Source: Streptomyces sp. NRRL B-1140 (GTDB lineage Bacteria > Actinomycetota > Actinomycetes > Streptomycetales > Streptomycetaceae). From it: 12,622 nucleotides of DNA. Location: positions 1-12,622 of the forward strand of contig NZ_LGEA01000132.1 of NCBI RefSeq assembly GCF_001280065.1, written 5' to 3'. Of the stretch, positions 7,379 to 12,622 are shown one piece after another (within the stretch, counting starts at the first letter, position 1; every line of letters starts with the position of its first letter). The notes under the pieces are model-generated. The model was given only the letters and a program-made list of their open reading frames with translations. It had not been told where the DNA came from and searched no databases. The position numbers and the translations under genes were made by a program.

Positions 7379-7442
7379 CGCCGATGAGCTTCGCCGGTCC
7401 GGCGACTCACCGGGCCCGCGCCGATGAGTTCTGCCGATCCGG
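7379..7442. repeat. Imperfect direct repeat, 40-bp period
   Basis: Segments 7379-7402 and 7419-7442, each beginning CGCCGATGAG, match at 20 of 24 positions. They lie between the cupin gene and the next gene, just upstream of its ribosome site. They may be a leftover tandem duplication or paired binding sites. The rest of this 144-base gap shows no clear promoter. Confidence 0.5.
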
Positions 7443-7477
7443 GCGGTCTCTCTTGCATCGACCACAGGAGGAGCCCC

Positions 7478-8125
7478 GTGTCTCAGCTGCTGCGTGTACA
7501 GAACTTCAACGTCTCGAGTGACGGCTTCGGTGCCGGTGAGGGCCAGAGCCTGGAGAGGCCGTTCGGCCATGCCGATCCCGGCACGATGTTCGCCTGGGCC
7601 GGGGCCACGGCGAGCTGGCCCAACCGCACCGACCCGGGCGGGAGCCGCGGCCTCGACGACTACCTGGTGCGCGACTTCCACCACGGCATCGGCGCCGAGA
7701 TCATGGGCCGCAACAAGTTCAGTCCGCAGCGCGGCCCCTGGGAGAACCACGAGTGGCAGGGCTGGTGGGGCGACGAACCTCCCTTCCACACGCCCGTGTT
7801 CGTGATGACGCACCACGAGCGCCCCTCCTTCACCCTCTCCGACACGACGTTCCACTTCGTCGGTGGCGATCCCGCCGAGGTCCTCGCCCAGGCGCGCAAG
7901 GCGGCCGGGGGCAAGGACGTACGGCTGGGCGGCGGGGCGACGGTCGTCCGGCAGTTCCTGGACGCCGACCTGGTCGACACGCTGCACGTGGCGGTCTCGC
8001 CCGATGTGGTGCTCGGGTCCGGCTCACGGCTGTGGGAGTCCCCCGAGGAGCTGCTCGACCGTTTCCACTGCGATGTGGTGCCGAGCCCCAGCGGCGTGAT
8101 CCATCACCTGTTCTGGCGGAAGTGA
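7478..8125 (+). CDS. RibD C-terminal / dihydrofolate reductase-like protein
   Basis: The 215-residue protein has the fold markers of the RibD-C/DHFR-like reductases that are numerous in actinomycetes. These are an N-terminal strand with NVSSDGF (11-17), the central EIMGRNKFS (74-82), the strand TPVFVMTHHERP (105-116), and the nucleotide-site segment LGGGATVVRQFLDADLVDTL (150-169). Proteins of this group probably reduce a small molecule with NADPH, but the substrate is seldom known and true dihydrofolate or riboflavin-pathway activity should not be assumed. The GTG start (7478-7480) is set by AGGAGGAG (7466-7473). An in-frame extension to 7424 crosses this ribosome site. The gene converges on the MBL-fold gene with a 27-base gap. 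Confidence 0.85.
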   Translation: MSQLLRVQNFNVSSDGFGAGEGQSLERPFGHADPGTMFAWAGATASWPNRTDPGGSRGLDDYLVRDFHHGIGAEIMGRNKFSPQRGPWENHEWQGWWGDEPPFHTPVFVMTHHERPSFTLSDTTFHFVGGDPAEVLAQARKAAGGKDVRLGGGATVVRQFLDADLVDTLHVAVSPDVVLGSGSRLWESPEELLDRFHCDVVPSPSGVIHHLFWRK

Positions 8126-8132
8126 CGGCAGG

Positions 8133-8167
8133 TCAGGCGCCCTTGCCGCATTTCAGGCGCCCTTGCC
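8133..8167. repeat. 15-bp direct repeat duplicating the 3' end of the MBL-fold gene
   Basis: TCAGGCGCCCTTGCC occurs at 8133-8147 and 8153-8167 with a 20-bp period. Read on the minus strand, the right copy encodes the gene's last residues GKGA and its stop; the left copy repeats the same bases just beyond the stop in another frame. This looks like a small tandem duplication in the convergent intergenic gap. Confidence 0.8.
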
Positions 8168-8953
8168 CCAGTCCAGGCGGTCGGCGAGTCCGGCGGCGGT
8201 GAAGGCGGCCGCCAGCTCGTCGCCCCCCTCGGTGAAGTGGGCCCAGCTGTCGTAGTGCACGGGGACCACGCGGCGGGCGCCGAGCAGCCGCGCGGCCTCC
8301 GCGGCCATCGCGCTGTCCAGGACGAGGACCTGGTTGTCGAAGAGGACGGGGAAGCGGGGGGCGCCCGCGAAGAGCAGGGCGGTGTCGACGGGACCGAAGC
8401 GGCCGGCGATCTCGCGGACGGCGTCGAGTGAGGCGTTGTCGCCGCTGACGTAGACGGTGGGCAGGCCCTCGCCGGTCAGGACGAACCCGACGACCTGGCC
8501 GGTGAAGGGCTCGACCTGCTCGCGGGATCCGGGGCCGTGCAGGGCGGGAACTCCGGTGACGGTGACCGTGCCGCCGCCGGGGCGGTCCAGTGCGAGCGAC
8601 TCCCAGTCGCCCAGGCCCCGGACCCGCTCCCCCAGGCTCTCGCGCAGCCGCTCGCCGCCACTCGGCGTGGTGAGGGTGAGGGGGATTCGGGCGAGCAGGG
8701 CCCGCCCGGAGGTGTCGAGGTTGTCGGGGTGCTCGTCGTGCGAGAGCAGGACCACGTCGATGGGACCGAGGTCGCCCGGGCCGGAGGCGGAGGGCGCGGT
8801 CTTGGTCAGCTGGGGACGGCCGGGGCGGCCGTAGTCGCCGGGGGCGTCGAAGGTCGGGTCGGTCAGGAAGCGCAGGCCGCCGTACTCGAAGTGGGCGGTC
8901 GGGCCGCCGAGGACGCGGACGGGGAAGTCGGCCGCCACGGGAACAGAAGACAT
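8153..8953 (-). CDS. MBL-fold (metallo-beta-lactamase superfamily) hydrolase
   Basis: A 266-residue cytoplasmic protein. Superfamily metal ligands appear in order: SHDEHPDN (71-78) in place of HxHxDH, His139 in VPALHGPG, Asp172 in YVSGDN, and His233 in VPVHYDSW. The N-terminal GGPTAHFEYGGLRFLTDPTF block is typical of UlaG/RomA-like members that act on phosphodiester, lactone or other small substrates. The usual final His of the first motif is Asn78, so one metal site may be modified. The ATG (8951-8953) is preceded by GAGGTG (8958-8963). Upstream in-frame codons exist, but they overlap the divergent promoter elements. The gene is divergent from the CGNR zinc-finger gene, a layout that suggests that protein may control it. 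Confidence 0.85.
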   Translation of the reverse strand: MSSVPVAADFPVRVLGGPTAHFEYGGLRFLTDPTFDAPGDYGRPGRPQLTKTAPSASGPGDLGPIDVVLLSHDEHPDNLDTSGRALLARIPLTLTTPSGGERLRESLGERVRGLGDWESLALDRPGGGTVTVTGVPALHGPGSREQVEPFTGQVVGFVLTGEGLPTVYVSGDNASLDAVREIAGRFGPVDTALLFAGAPRFPVLFDNQVLVLDSAMAAEAARLLGARRVVPVHYDSWAHFTEGGDELAAAFTAAGLADRLDWGKGA

Positions 8954-8960
8954 GCAGCAC

Positions 8961-9012
8961 CTCACGGATAGACGCGATCGAACCGTGAGATGACCGTAGC
9001 CGCTTCTCACGG
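8961..9012. promoter_or_regulatory. Three CTCACGG elements in the divergent MBL/CGNR promoter region
   Basis: CTCACGGATA is present at 8961-8970 and again at 9006-9015. Between them, at 8983-8990, is the inverted CCGTGAGA, which pairs perfectly with TCTCACGG at 9005-9012. The starts are 22 and 23 bases apart, close to two helical turns. The block occupies the 98 bases between the MBL-fold ATG and the CGNR GTG. It is likely a multi-site operator, possibly for the CGNR protein itself. Confidence 0.6.
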
Positions 9013-9051
9013 ATACGGGCAACCCTTAACATGAGAAACATGGAGGAGCCC

Positions 9052-9633
9052 GTGACCGAACAGTCCGCCCCGCCGCCCGCGCAGGGCGAGGAGGAGCACC
9101 CCTCCCTCGCCCTCGCCAACACCGCGATCGCGCTGCCCGGCGGGCGCACGCTCGATCTCGTGGGCACTCCCGCGCAGGCGAACCACTGGCTGACGCAGCG
9201 CGGTCTCGCACCGGTCGACGCCGGCATGCGGGAGATGTGCGCGGCCCAACTGCGGTCCCTGCGCGAACAGATCAGATCGCTGTTCGCTGCCCGCACCGAT
9301 GGCGTGCCCGCGCTGCCCGCGGCGGTGACGGCCATCAACGACGCGATGACCAGGGTCCCGACGGCCCCGCTGCTGCGTTGGGACGACACGACCGGCCCCT
9401 ACCGCACGGCCCCCCACCCCACCACCGCGATCGTCGACCTCGCGCTGGCCACTCTCGCCGCGGACGCCGCCGACCTGCTCACCTCACCCGCGGCCGAACG
9501 CCTCACCGCCTGCGGCTCCCCTCCCTGCAACCGCTACCTCCTCCGCCACGGCCGCCGTCACTGGTGCTCCACCCGCTGCGGCGACCGCGCCCGAGCGGCC
9601 CGTGCTTACGCCCGGCGCACCGAGTCGCGCTGA
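9052..9633 (+). CDS. CGNR zinc-finger / ABATE-domain protein, putative transcriptional regulator
   Basis: The 193-residue protein has the ABATE-type N-terminal domain, with SLALANTAIALPGGRTLDLVGTPAQANHWL at about 18-47 matching the family's opening strand and helix. A C-terminal zinc ribbon has ligands Cys154, Cys159, Cys172 and Cys176, followed by a basic RARAARAYARR helix. The name-giving CGNR motif reads CGDR here. The family is thought to be DNA-binding regulators of stress or resistance genes. The GTG at 9052 is chosen because GGAGGAG (9042-9048) lies directly upstream. Two earlier in-frame ATGs (9031, 9040) have no ribosome site. The gene is divergent from the MBL-fold gene. Confidence 0.88.
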   Translation: MTEQSAPPPAQGEEEHPSLALANTAIALPGGRTLDLVGTPAQANHWLTQRGLAPVDAGMREMCAAQLRSLREQIRSLFAARTDGVPALPAAVTAINDAMTRVPTAPLLRWDDTTGPYRTAPHPTTAIVDLALATLAADAADLLTSPAAERLTACGSPPCNRYLLRHGRRHWCSTRCGDRARAARAYARRTESR

Positions 9634-9728
9634 CTCCGCCCTGGTCATGGCCGGGGCCCCTGCGGGGTGAGCCCTGCCGCTCCGCTCTCCGTGACGCCTC
9701 GGTTCCGGGCCGAAGTAAGGTGCGACTC

Positions 9729-10613
9729 ATGTCGCGAACCCGCCGAGCACCAGGAGGCGTCATACTCGCCGACTCGTCGGCGCTGGCGGCCGGAAGGCGT
9801 CATTCGGTGGCCCGGCGCCGGGATGGAACCGTTCTCGCCGTGGGCAATACCGCATCCGCCGAATGTCGCGTCGAGCGCTGGGCAGACGTCGTCGCGGTGG
9901 CAGCGGGCAACGTGCACACCGCGACGAACACGGGCAGGTCCCACACGGTGGGACTCCGGCCGGACGGCACGGTGCTGGCAACCGGGTGGAACGGCGACGG
10001 GCAATGTGACGTCGCCGGATGGCGACGTGTCACGGCCGTGGCCGCAGGCTGGCGCCGCACGCTCGGGCTGCTCGCGAACGGCCGCGTGCTGGCGGCCGGC
10101 CGGAGCGCGGAAGGACAGTGCGACGTGCGGTCCTGGCGCGAGATGGTCGCCCTCTCGTGTGGCGACTGGCACTCGGTCGGCGTCCGGTCGGACGGTTTTG
10201 CACTGGCCGCGGGAAGCAACCGGCGACGGCAGTGCGCCGTGGAAGGATGGCGCGACCTGACCGCCGTCTCGGCCGGGTATCTCCATACCGTCGGCCTCAG
10301 ATCCGACGGGCGGACGGTGGCGACCGGCGACCGGGCAACCGGGGCGTGCGAGGTCGAGGAGTGGGAAGAGGTGGTGGCGATCAGCGCGGGCAGCTACCAC
10401 ACCGTCGGGGTCACCGCCTCCGGACGGGTCCTCGCAACGGGAGACAACAGCCACGGACAGTGCGACGTCGCCGATTGGTACGAGATCGTCGCCGTCGCGG
10501 CCGGTTCGACGCACACCCTCGCCCTGCGTGCCGACGGCACGGTCGTGGCAGCGGGGAACAATGCCGACCGGCAATGCGAAGTCGGCACCTGGTCCGGAGT
10601 CCGGCTTCCCTAG
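9729..10613 (+). CDS. RCC1-repeat protein, predicted seven-bladed beta-propeller
   Basis: A 294-residue protein made almost wholly of seven RCC1-type repeats. The consensus is about AVAAGxxHTVGLRxDGTVLAxGxNxxGQCDVxxWRxV. The repeat Cys occurs at residues 46, 93, 131, 169, 207, 245 and 283, and the Trp five residues later in each. The period is therefore exactly 38 residues, except for a 9-residue insertion in the second repeat (around HTATNTGRS). Seven units fit the closed propeller of eukaryotic RCC1. No signal peptide, membrane helix or added domain is seen, so it is probably a cytoplasmic binding scaffold; partner and role are unknown. The ATG at 9729 has AAGGTG (9717-9722) 6 bases upstream. 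The TAG stop falls within the first bases of a MITE-like element. The 95 bases upstream contain no clear promoter. Confidence 0.85.
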   Translation: MSRTRRAPGGVILADSSALAAGRRHSVARRRDGTVLAVGNTASAECRVERWADVVAVAAGNVHTATNTGRSHTVGLRPDGTVLATGWNGDGQCDVAGWRRVTAVAAGWRRTLGLLANGRVLAAGRSAEGQCDVRSWREMVALSCGDWHSVGVRSDGFALAAGSNRRRQCAVEGWRDLTAVSAGYLHTVGLRSDGRTVATGDRATGACEVEEWEEVVAISAGSYHTVGVTASGRVLATGDNSHGQCDVADWYEIVAVAAGSTHTLALRADGTVVAAGNNADRQCEVGTWSGVRLP

Positions 10614-10692
10614 GGCCTGTCGTTTGGATCACGGCGCAGGGCATAGGCAGCGCCTGCCCCGCGTATGCGGCGTGATCCAGACGGCAGGCCCT
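10612..10692. mobile_element. MITE-like 81-bp element with 22-bp terminal inverted repeats
   Basis: The ends at 10612-10633 (beginning AGGGCCTGTCGTTTGGATC) and 10671-10692 are inverted copies matching at 20 of 22 positions. The 37-base interior is only partly self-complementary. Similar GGCCTGTCGTTTGGATC ends recur between Streptomyces genes in my memory, usually near IS5-like transposases, but this could not be searched. No transposase is present and no clear target-site duplication is visible. The left end supplies the last two bases of the RCC1 gene's stop codon. The following 136 bases (10693-10828) contain no recognised gene. Confidence 0.6.
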
Positions 10693-10828
10693 CAACCTTG
10701 CTGTACGTGAGTGGTCCTTGCACGGGGCGAGGGCCTGTGGGGTCGATGTGGACCGCGAAGTCCGCACCGCTACCCAGAAGGCCCTCGTCGTTCGAACCGT
10801 CATGTCTGACTGGCCGGGAGCCGGAGCC

Positions 10829-11632
10829 TCACGCCGAGTCGTTCAGCAGCCGGCTCAGGTGCTCACGCCCGGATTCCAGGAGGTCGGGCAGCGGCGCCGC
10901 CTCCTCGTACCAGCGCTTCTCGTACTCCCAGCAGAGCCAGCCGTCCCAGTTGTGCCGGGAGAGGACCTCGACGCATTCGGCCAGGGGGAGGACGCCCTGG
11001 CCGAGGGGCAGGGGGGTGGTGTCCTCGACGGAGGCGATGTCCTTGACCTGGACGTAGCCGAGGTGGGGGGAGAGCGCCGCGTAGGTCTCGGAGGGCTGTT
11101 CGCCGCCGAGCCAGGTGTGCATCACGTCCCACAGGGCGCCGACCTTGCGGTGGCCGACGAGGCCGAGGATCCGCATGGCGTCGGCGGCCGTGCGGTGGGA
11201 GTCGTGGGTTTCGAGGAGGATGCGCACGCCGAGGTCGCCCGCGTACTCGGCGGCCGTGCCCAGGCGGCGGGCGGCCGTCGCGTCGGCCTCCTCGGGGGTC
11301 TGGACGTCCAGGTCGCCGCCGGGGAAGACCCGGACGTACGGGGCACCGAGGTCGCGGGCCAGGTCGAGGAGGGAGCGGATCTCGGCCAGCACGGGCACGT
11401 CGTCGCCCGGCGCGGCGACCCGGGCGTAGCCCGCCAGGCCGAGGAGCTCTACGCCCGCTCCCTTGAACTCGGCTGCGACGTCCGCCCGTTCGGCGGGGCC
11501 GAGGCCGGTGTGGACCGGTTCCTCGGGATGGGTGCGCAGCTCCACGCCGTGATAGCCGTGGGTGGTCGCGAGCCGCAGGACGTCGGGCAGGGGCAGGCCG
11601 GGGACACCGAGGGTGGAGAACGCCAGCTTCAT
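10829..11632 (-). CDS. Sugar phosphate isomerase/epimerase family protein (xylose-isomerase-like TIM barrel)
   Basis: A 267-residue cytoplasmic TIM-barrel enzyme. It opens with MKLAFSTLGVPGLPLPDVLR and HGYHGVELRTH (25-35), typical of the AP-endonuclease-2/xylose isomerase-like superfamily. Probable metal ligands are Glu141 (LLETHDSH), Asp169 with His172 (LWDVMHTW), and Glu236 (CWEYEKRW); VQVKD (194-198) carries the usual Lys-Asp. Family members isomerise or epimerise sugars, inositol derivatives or related polyols; the exact substrate cannot be read from sequence. The ATG (11630-11632) has only a weak ribosome site (GTAGGG further upstream). It stands alone on the minus strand. Its frame continues open for 72 codons after the stop, to a TAG at 10610-10612 just inside the MITE-like end. 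Confidence 0.85.
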   Translation of the reverse strand: MKLAFSTLGVPGLPLPDVLRLATTHGYHGVELRTHPEEPVHTGLGPAERADVAAEFKGAGVELLGLAGYARVAAPGDDVPVLAEIRSLLDLARDLGAPYVRVFPGGDLDVQTPEEADATAARRLGTAAEYAGDLGVRILLETHDSHRTAADAMRILGLVGHRKVGALWDVMHTWLGGEQPSETYAALSPHLGYVQVKDIASVEDTTPLPLGQGVLPLAECVEVLSRHNWDGWLCWEYEKRWYEEAAPLPDLLESGREHLSRLLNDSA

Positions 11633-11834
11633 GTGGACGGACCCTACCCGGCACCCCCGCCTGCGACTCCTCTCCGTCGCTCCTGTGTTGCGTCAAGATC
11701 CAGCCGCCGGTCCGGGACTTTGCGGACACGAGCGACCAGGCACACGATGATGCGGGCGGGAGACGACCGATGAGTTTCTGCGTACTCCGCAGTCAGAGGA
11801 AGAGAAACCGGCACGAGAGACCGAGGAACCCAAG

Positions 11835-12407
11835 ATGCGCACCCTGATCAGCACCGCTTTCGTCTCGCTCGACGGCGTCGTGGAGGCCCCGGGCGGCGAG
11901 CCCGGCTACCGGAACTCCGGCTGGACCTTCAAGCACACCGAGTTCCTCCCCGAGGCCTTCGAGATCAAGGGCCGGGAGCAGAAGGAGGCCACGGCGATGA
12001 TGATGGGCCGCACCAGCTACGAGGCGTTCAGTGCGGTGTGGCCCGGCATGGAGGACTTCGCCGACTACAAGGTGATGCCGAAGTACGTCGTCTCCACGAC
12101 CCTCGCCGAGGAGAACCTGGTGTCGAACTGGGGCGAGACGACGATCCTGCGCTCACTCGACGACGTCGCCGCACTGAAGGAGACCGAGGGCGGCCCGATC
12201 ATCATCCACGGCAGCGCCTCCCTGAACCAGGCTCTTTCCGACGCCGGCCTGATCGACCGCTACCACCTGCTCGTCTTCCCCCTCCTGCTCGGGGCGGGCA
12301 AGCGGCTCTTCAGCACCACCGACAAGGACGCCCAGAAGCTGCGGCTCGTCGAGCACGAGGCCTACGCCAACGGTCTGCAGAAGAACGTCTTCGACGTCGT
12401 CCGCTGA
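11835..12407 (+). CDS. RibD C-terminal / dihydrofolate reductase-like protein (second, unrelated copy)
   Basis: This 190-residue protein shows the usual actinomycete pattern: MRTLISTAFVSLDGVVEAP at the start, MMMGRTSYEAF (55-65), KYVVSTTL (83-90), IIIHGSASLNQALSDAGLID (122-141) and HLLVFPLLLGAGKRLF (144-159). It is a probable NAD(P)H-dependent small-molecule reductase of unknown substrate. It is much closer to the family consensus than the gene at 7478-8125, and the two share little identity. The ATG at 11835 is preceded by GAGGA 8-12 bases upstream. The roughly 200 bases before it, divergent from the isomerase gene, contain no firm promoter. Confidence 0.9.
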   Translation: MRTLISTAFVSLDGVVEAPGGEPGYRNSGWTFKHTEFLPEAFEIKGREQKEATAMMMGRTSYEAFSAVWPGMEDFADYKVMPKYVVSTTLAEENLVSNWGETTILRSLDDVAALKETEGGPIIIHGSASLNQALSDAGLIDRYHLLVFPLLLGAGKRLFSTTDKDAQKLRLVEHEAYANGLQKNVFDVVR

Positions 12408-12416
12408 CGACGCCGG

Positions 12417-12505
12417 TCAGCCGGGATCCAGCCCGTCCGGGGCTTGAGGACGAAGCCGTTCAAGCCGAAGCGCGGGGCCGGGGGCGGCAGCCCCCGGCAA
12501 GGCCG
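12417..12505. repeat. Streptomyces-type intergenic repeat with a GC hairpin
   Basis: The stretch reads like the recurrent intergenic sequence beginning CAGCCCGTCCGGGGCTTGAG that I recall from many Streptomyces genomes. It contains a perfect 9-bp stem, GCCGGGGGC at 12477-12485 and GCCCCCGGC at 12490-12498, with a GGCA loop. It lies just after the stop of the gene ending at 12407 and could act as a terminator without a T-tract. The link to the known repeat is from memory, not a search. Confidence 0.55.
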
Positions 12506-12530
12506 GGACGGCAATACCCCCGCGGCCTAG

Positions 12531-12622
12531 GTGTATTGATCACGAGCGTTGTTGACAGGGCCGGGGTCTTGATCACGGCGAAGACCTCCGGTGTGGTGGA
12601 GGTGTCTAAGCTGCACCGCACA
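12531..12622. other. Unassigned non-coding tail with a spaced direct repeat
   Basis: TTGATCACG occurs at 12536-12544 and 12569-12577, 33 bases apart. A TTGACA (12552-12557) lies between them without a matching -10 box. ACCTCC/GGAGGT (12584-12589, 12598-12603) can form a small stem. The stretch has no convincing open frame. It may be the promoter of a gene, or the end of an insertion element, beyond the right edge. Confidence 0.35.

Noticed and set aside
7384..7521. Small open frame starting ATGAGCTTC upstream of the DHFR-like gene
   Set aside because: It crosses the ribosome site and the start of the real gene, has no good ribosome site of its own and no recognisable sequence.
8133..9389. 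Long minus-strand frame overlapping the MBL-fold gene
   Set aside because: It is out of frame with the conserved MBL motifs and its translation is mostly Arg/Pro/Gly.
9643..9690. GC-rich inverted bases after the CGNR gene as a terminator
   Set aside because: Only a four-pair CCCC/GGGG stem is possible and no T-tract follows.
9237..9728. In-frame extension of the RCC1-like gene upstream of 9729
   Set aside because: It overlaps the CGNR gene in another frame, is Arg/Pro-rich, and the ATG at 9729 has its own ribosome site at 9717-9722.
9729..10613. Repeats in this region as a CRISPR array or tandem DNA satellite
   Set aside because: The periodicity is 114 bases at the protein level with diverged DNA and an open frame throughout, so it is a repeat protein.

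Overview
The window is very GC-rich, its coding regions have G/C at nearly every third codon position, starts are often GTG, and ribosome sites are AGGAGG-like. The genes are of typical actinomycete kinds (CGNR zinc-finger protein, RibD-C/DHFR-like proteins, an MBL-fold hydrolase, LacI-controlled sugar import). All this points to a Streptomyces chromosome. No tRNA, rRNA, CRISPR array, phage gene or intact transposase is visible.

Region 1 (1-860): the start of a minus-strand gene that runs off the left edge. It encodes a protein anchored by one N-terminal membrane helix followed by a Pro/Ala/Thr-rich extracytoplasmic stretch. Upstream of it lie an A/T-rich palindrome (704-718) and the terminator (821-860) of the next operon.

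Region 2 (897-6840, all minus strand): a complete ribose-type uptake operon. Transcribed from right to left it reads LacI-family repressor, tandem-ATPase RbsA, a single protein fusing the RbsC permease to the RbsB binding protein, ribokinase RbsK and ribose pyranase RbsD. Most junctions overlap by 4-11 bases. The exception is the junction before rbsK, which carries a strong hairpin (2211-2250). Two identical 15-bp near-palindromes (6800-6840) upstream of the repressor gene are probable operators. The logic is: the repressor senses sugar, the ATPase and fusion protein import it, RbsD converts beta-pyranose to other forms, and RbsK phosphorylates it to ribose-5-phosphate.

Region 3 (6968-9633): assorted small genes. 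These are a cupin-domain protein, a RibD-C/DHFR-like protein, a convergent MBL-fold hydrolase, and a divergent CGNR zinc-finger protein. The last two share a promoter region holding three copies of a CTCACGG element.

Region 4 (9729-10692): an RCC1-type protein made of seven near-perfect 38-residue repeats, ending exactly inside an 81-bp MITE-like inverted-repeat element.

Region 5 (10829-12622): a minus-strand TIM-barrel sugar isomerase/epimerase, a second RibD-C/DHFR-like gene, then a non-coding tail with a repeat of a kind common between Streptomyces genes and an unassigned stretch with a spaced direct repeat. The most unusual items are the permease-binding-protein fusion and the seven-bladed RCC1-like protein abutting a mobile-element remnant.
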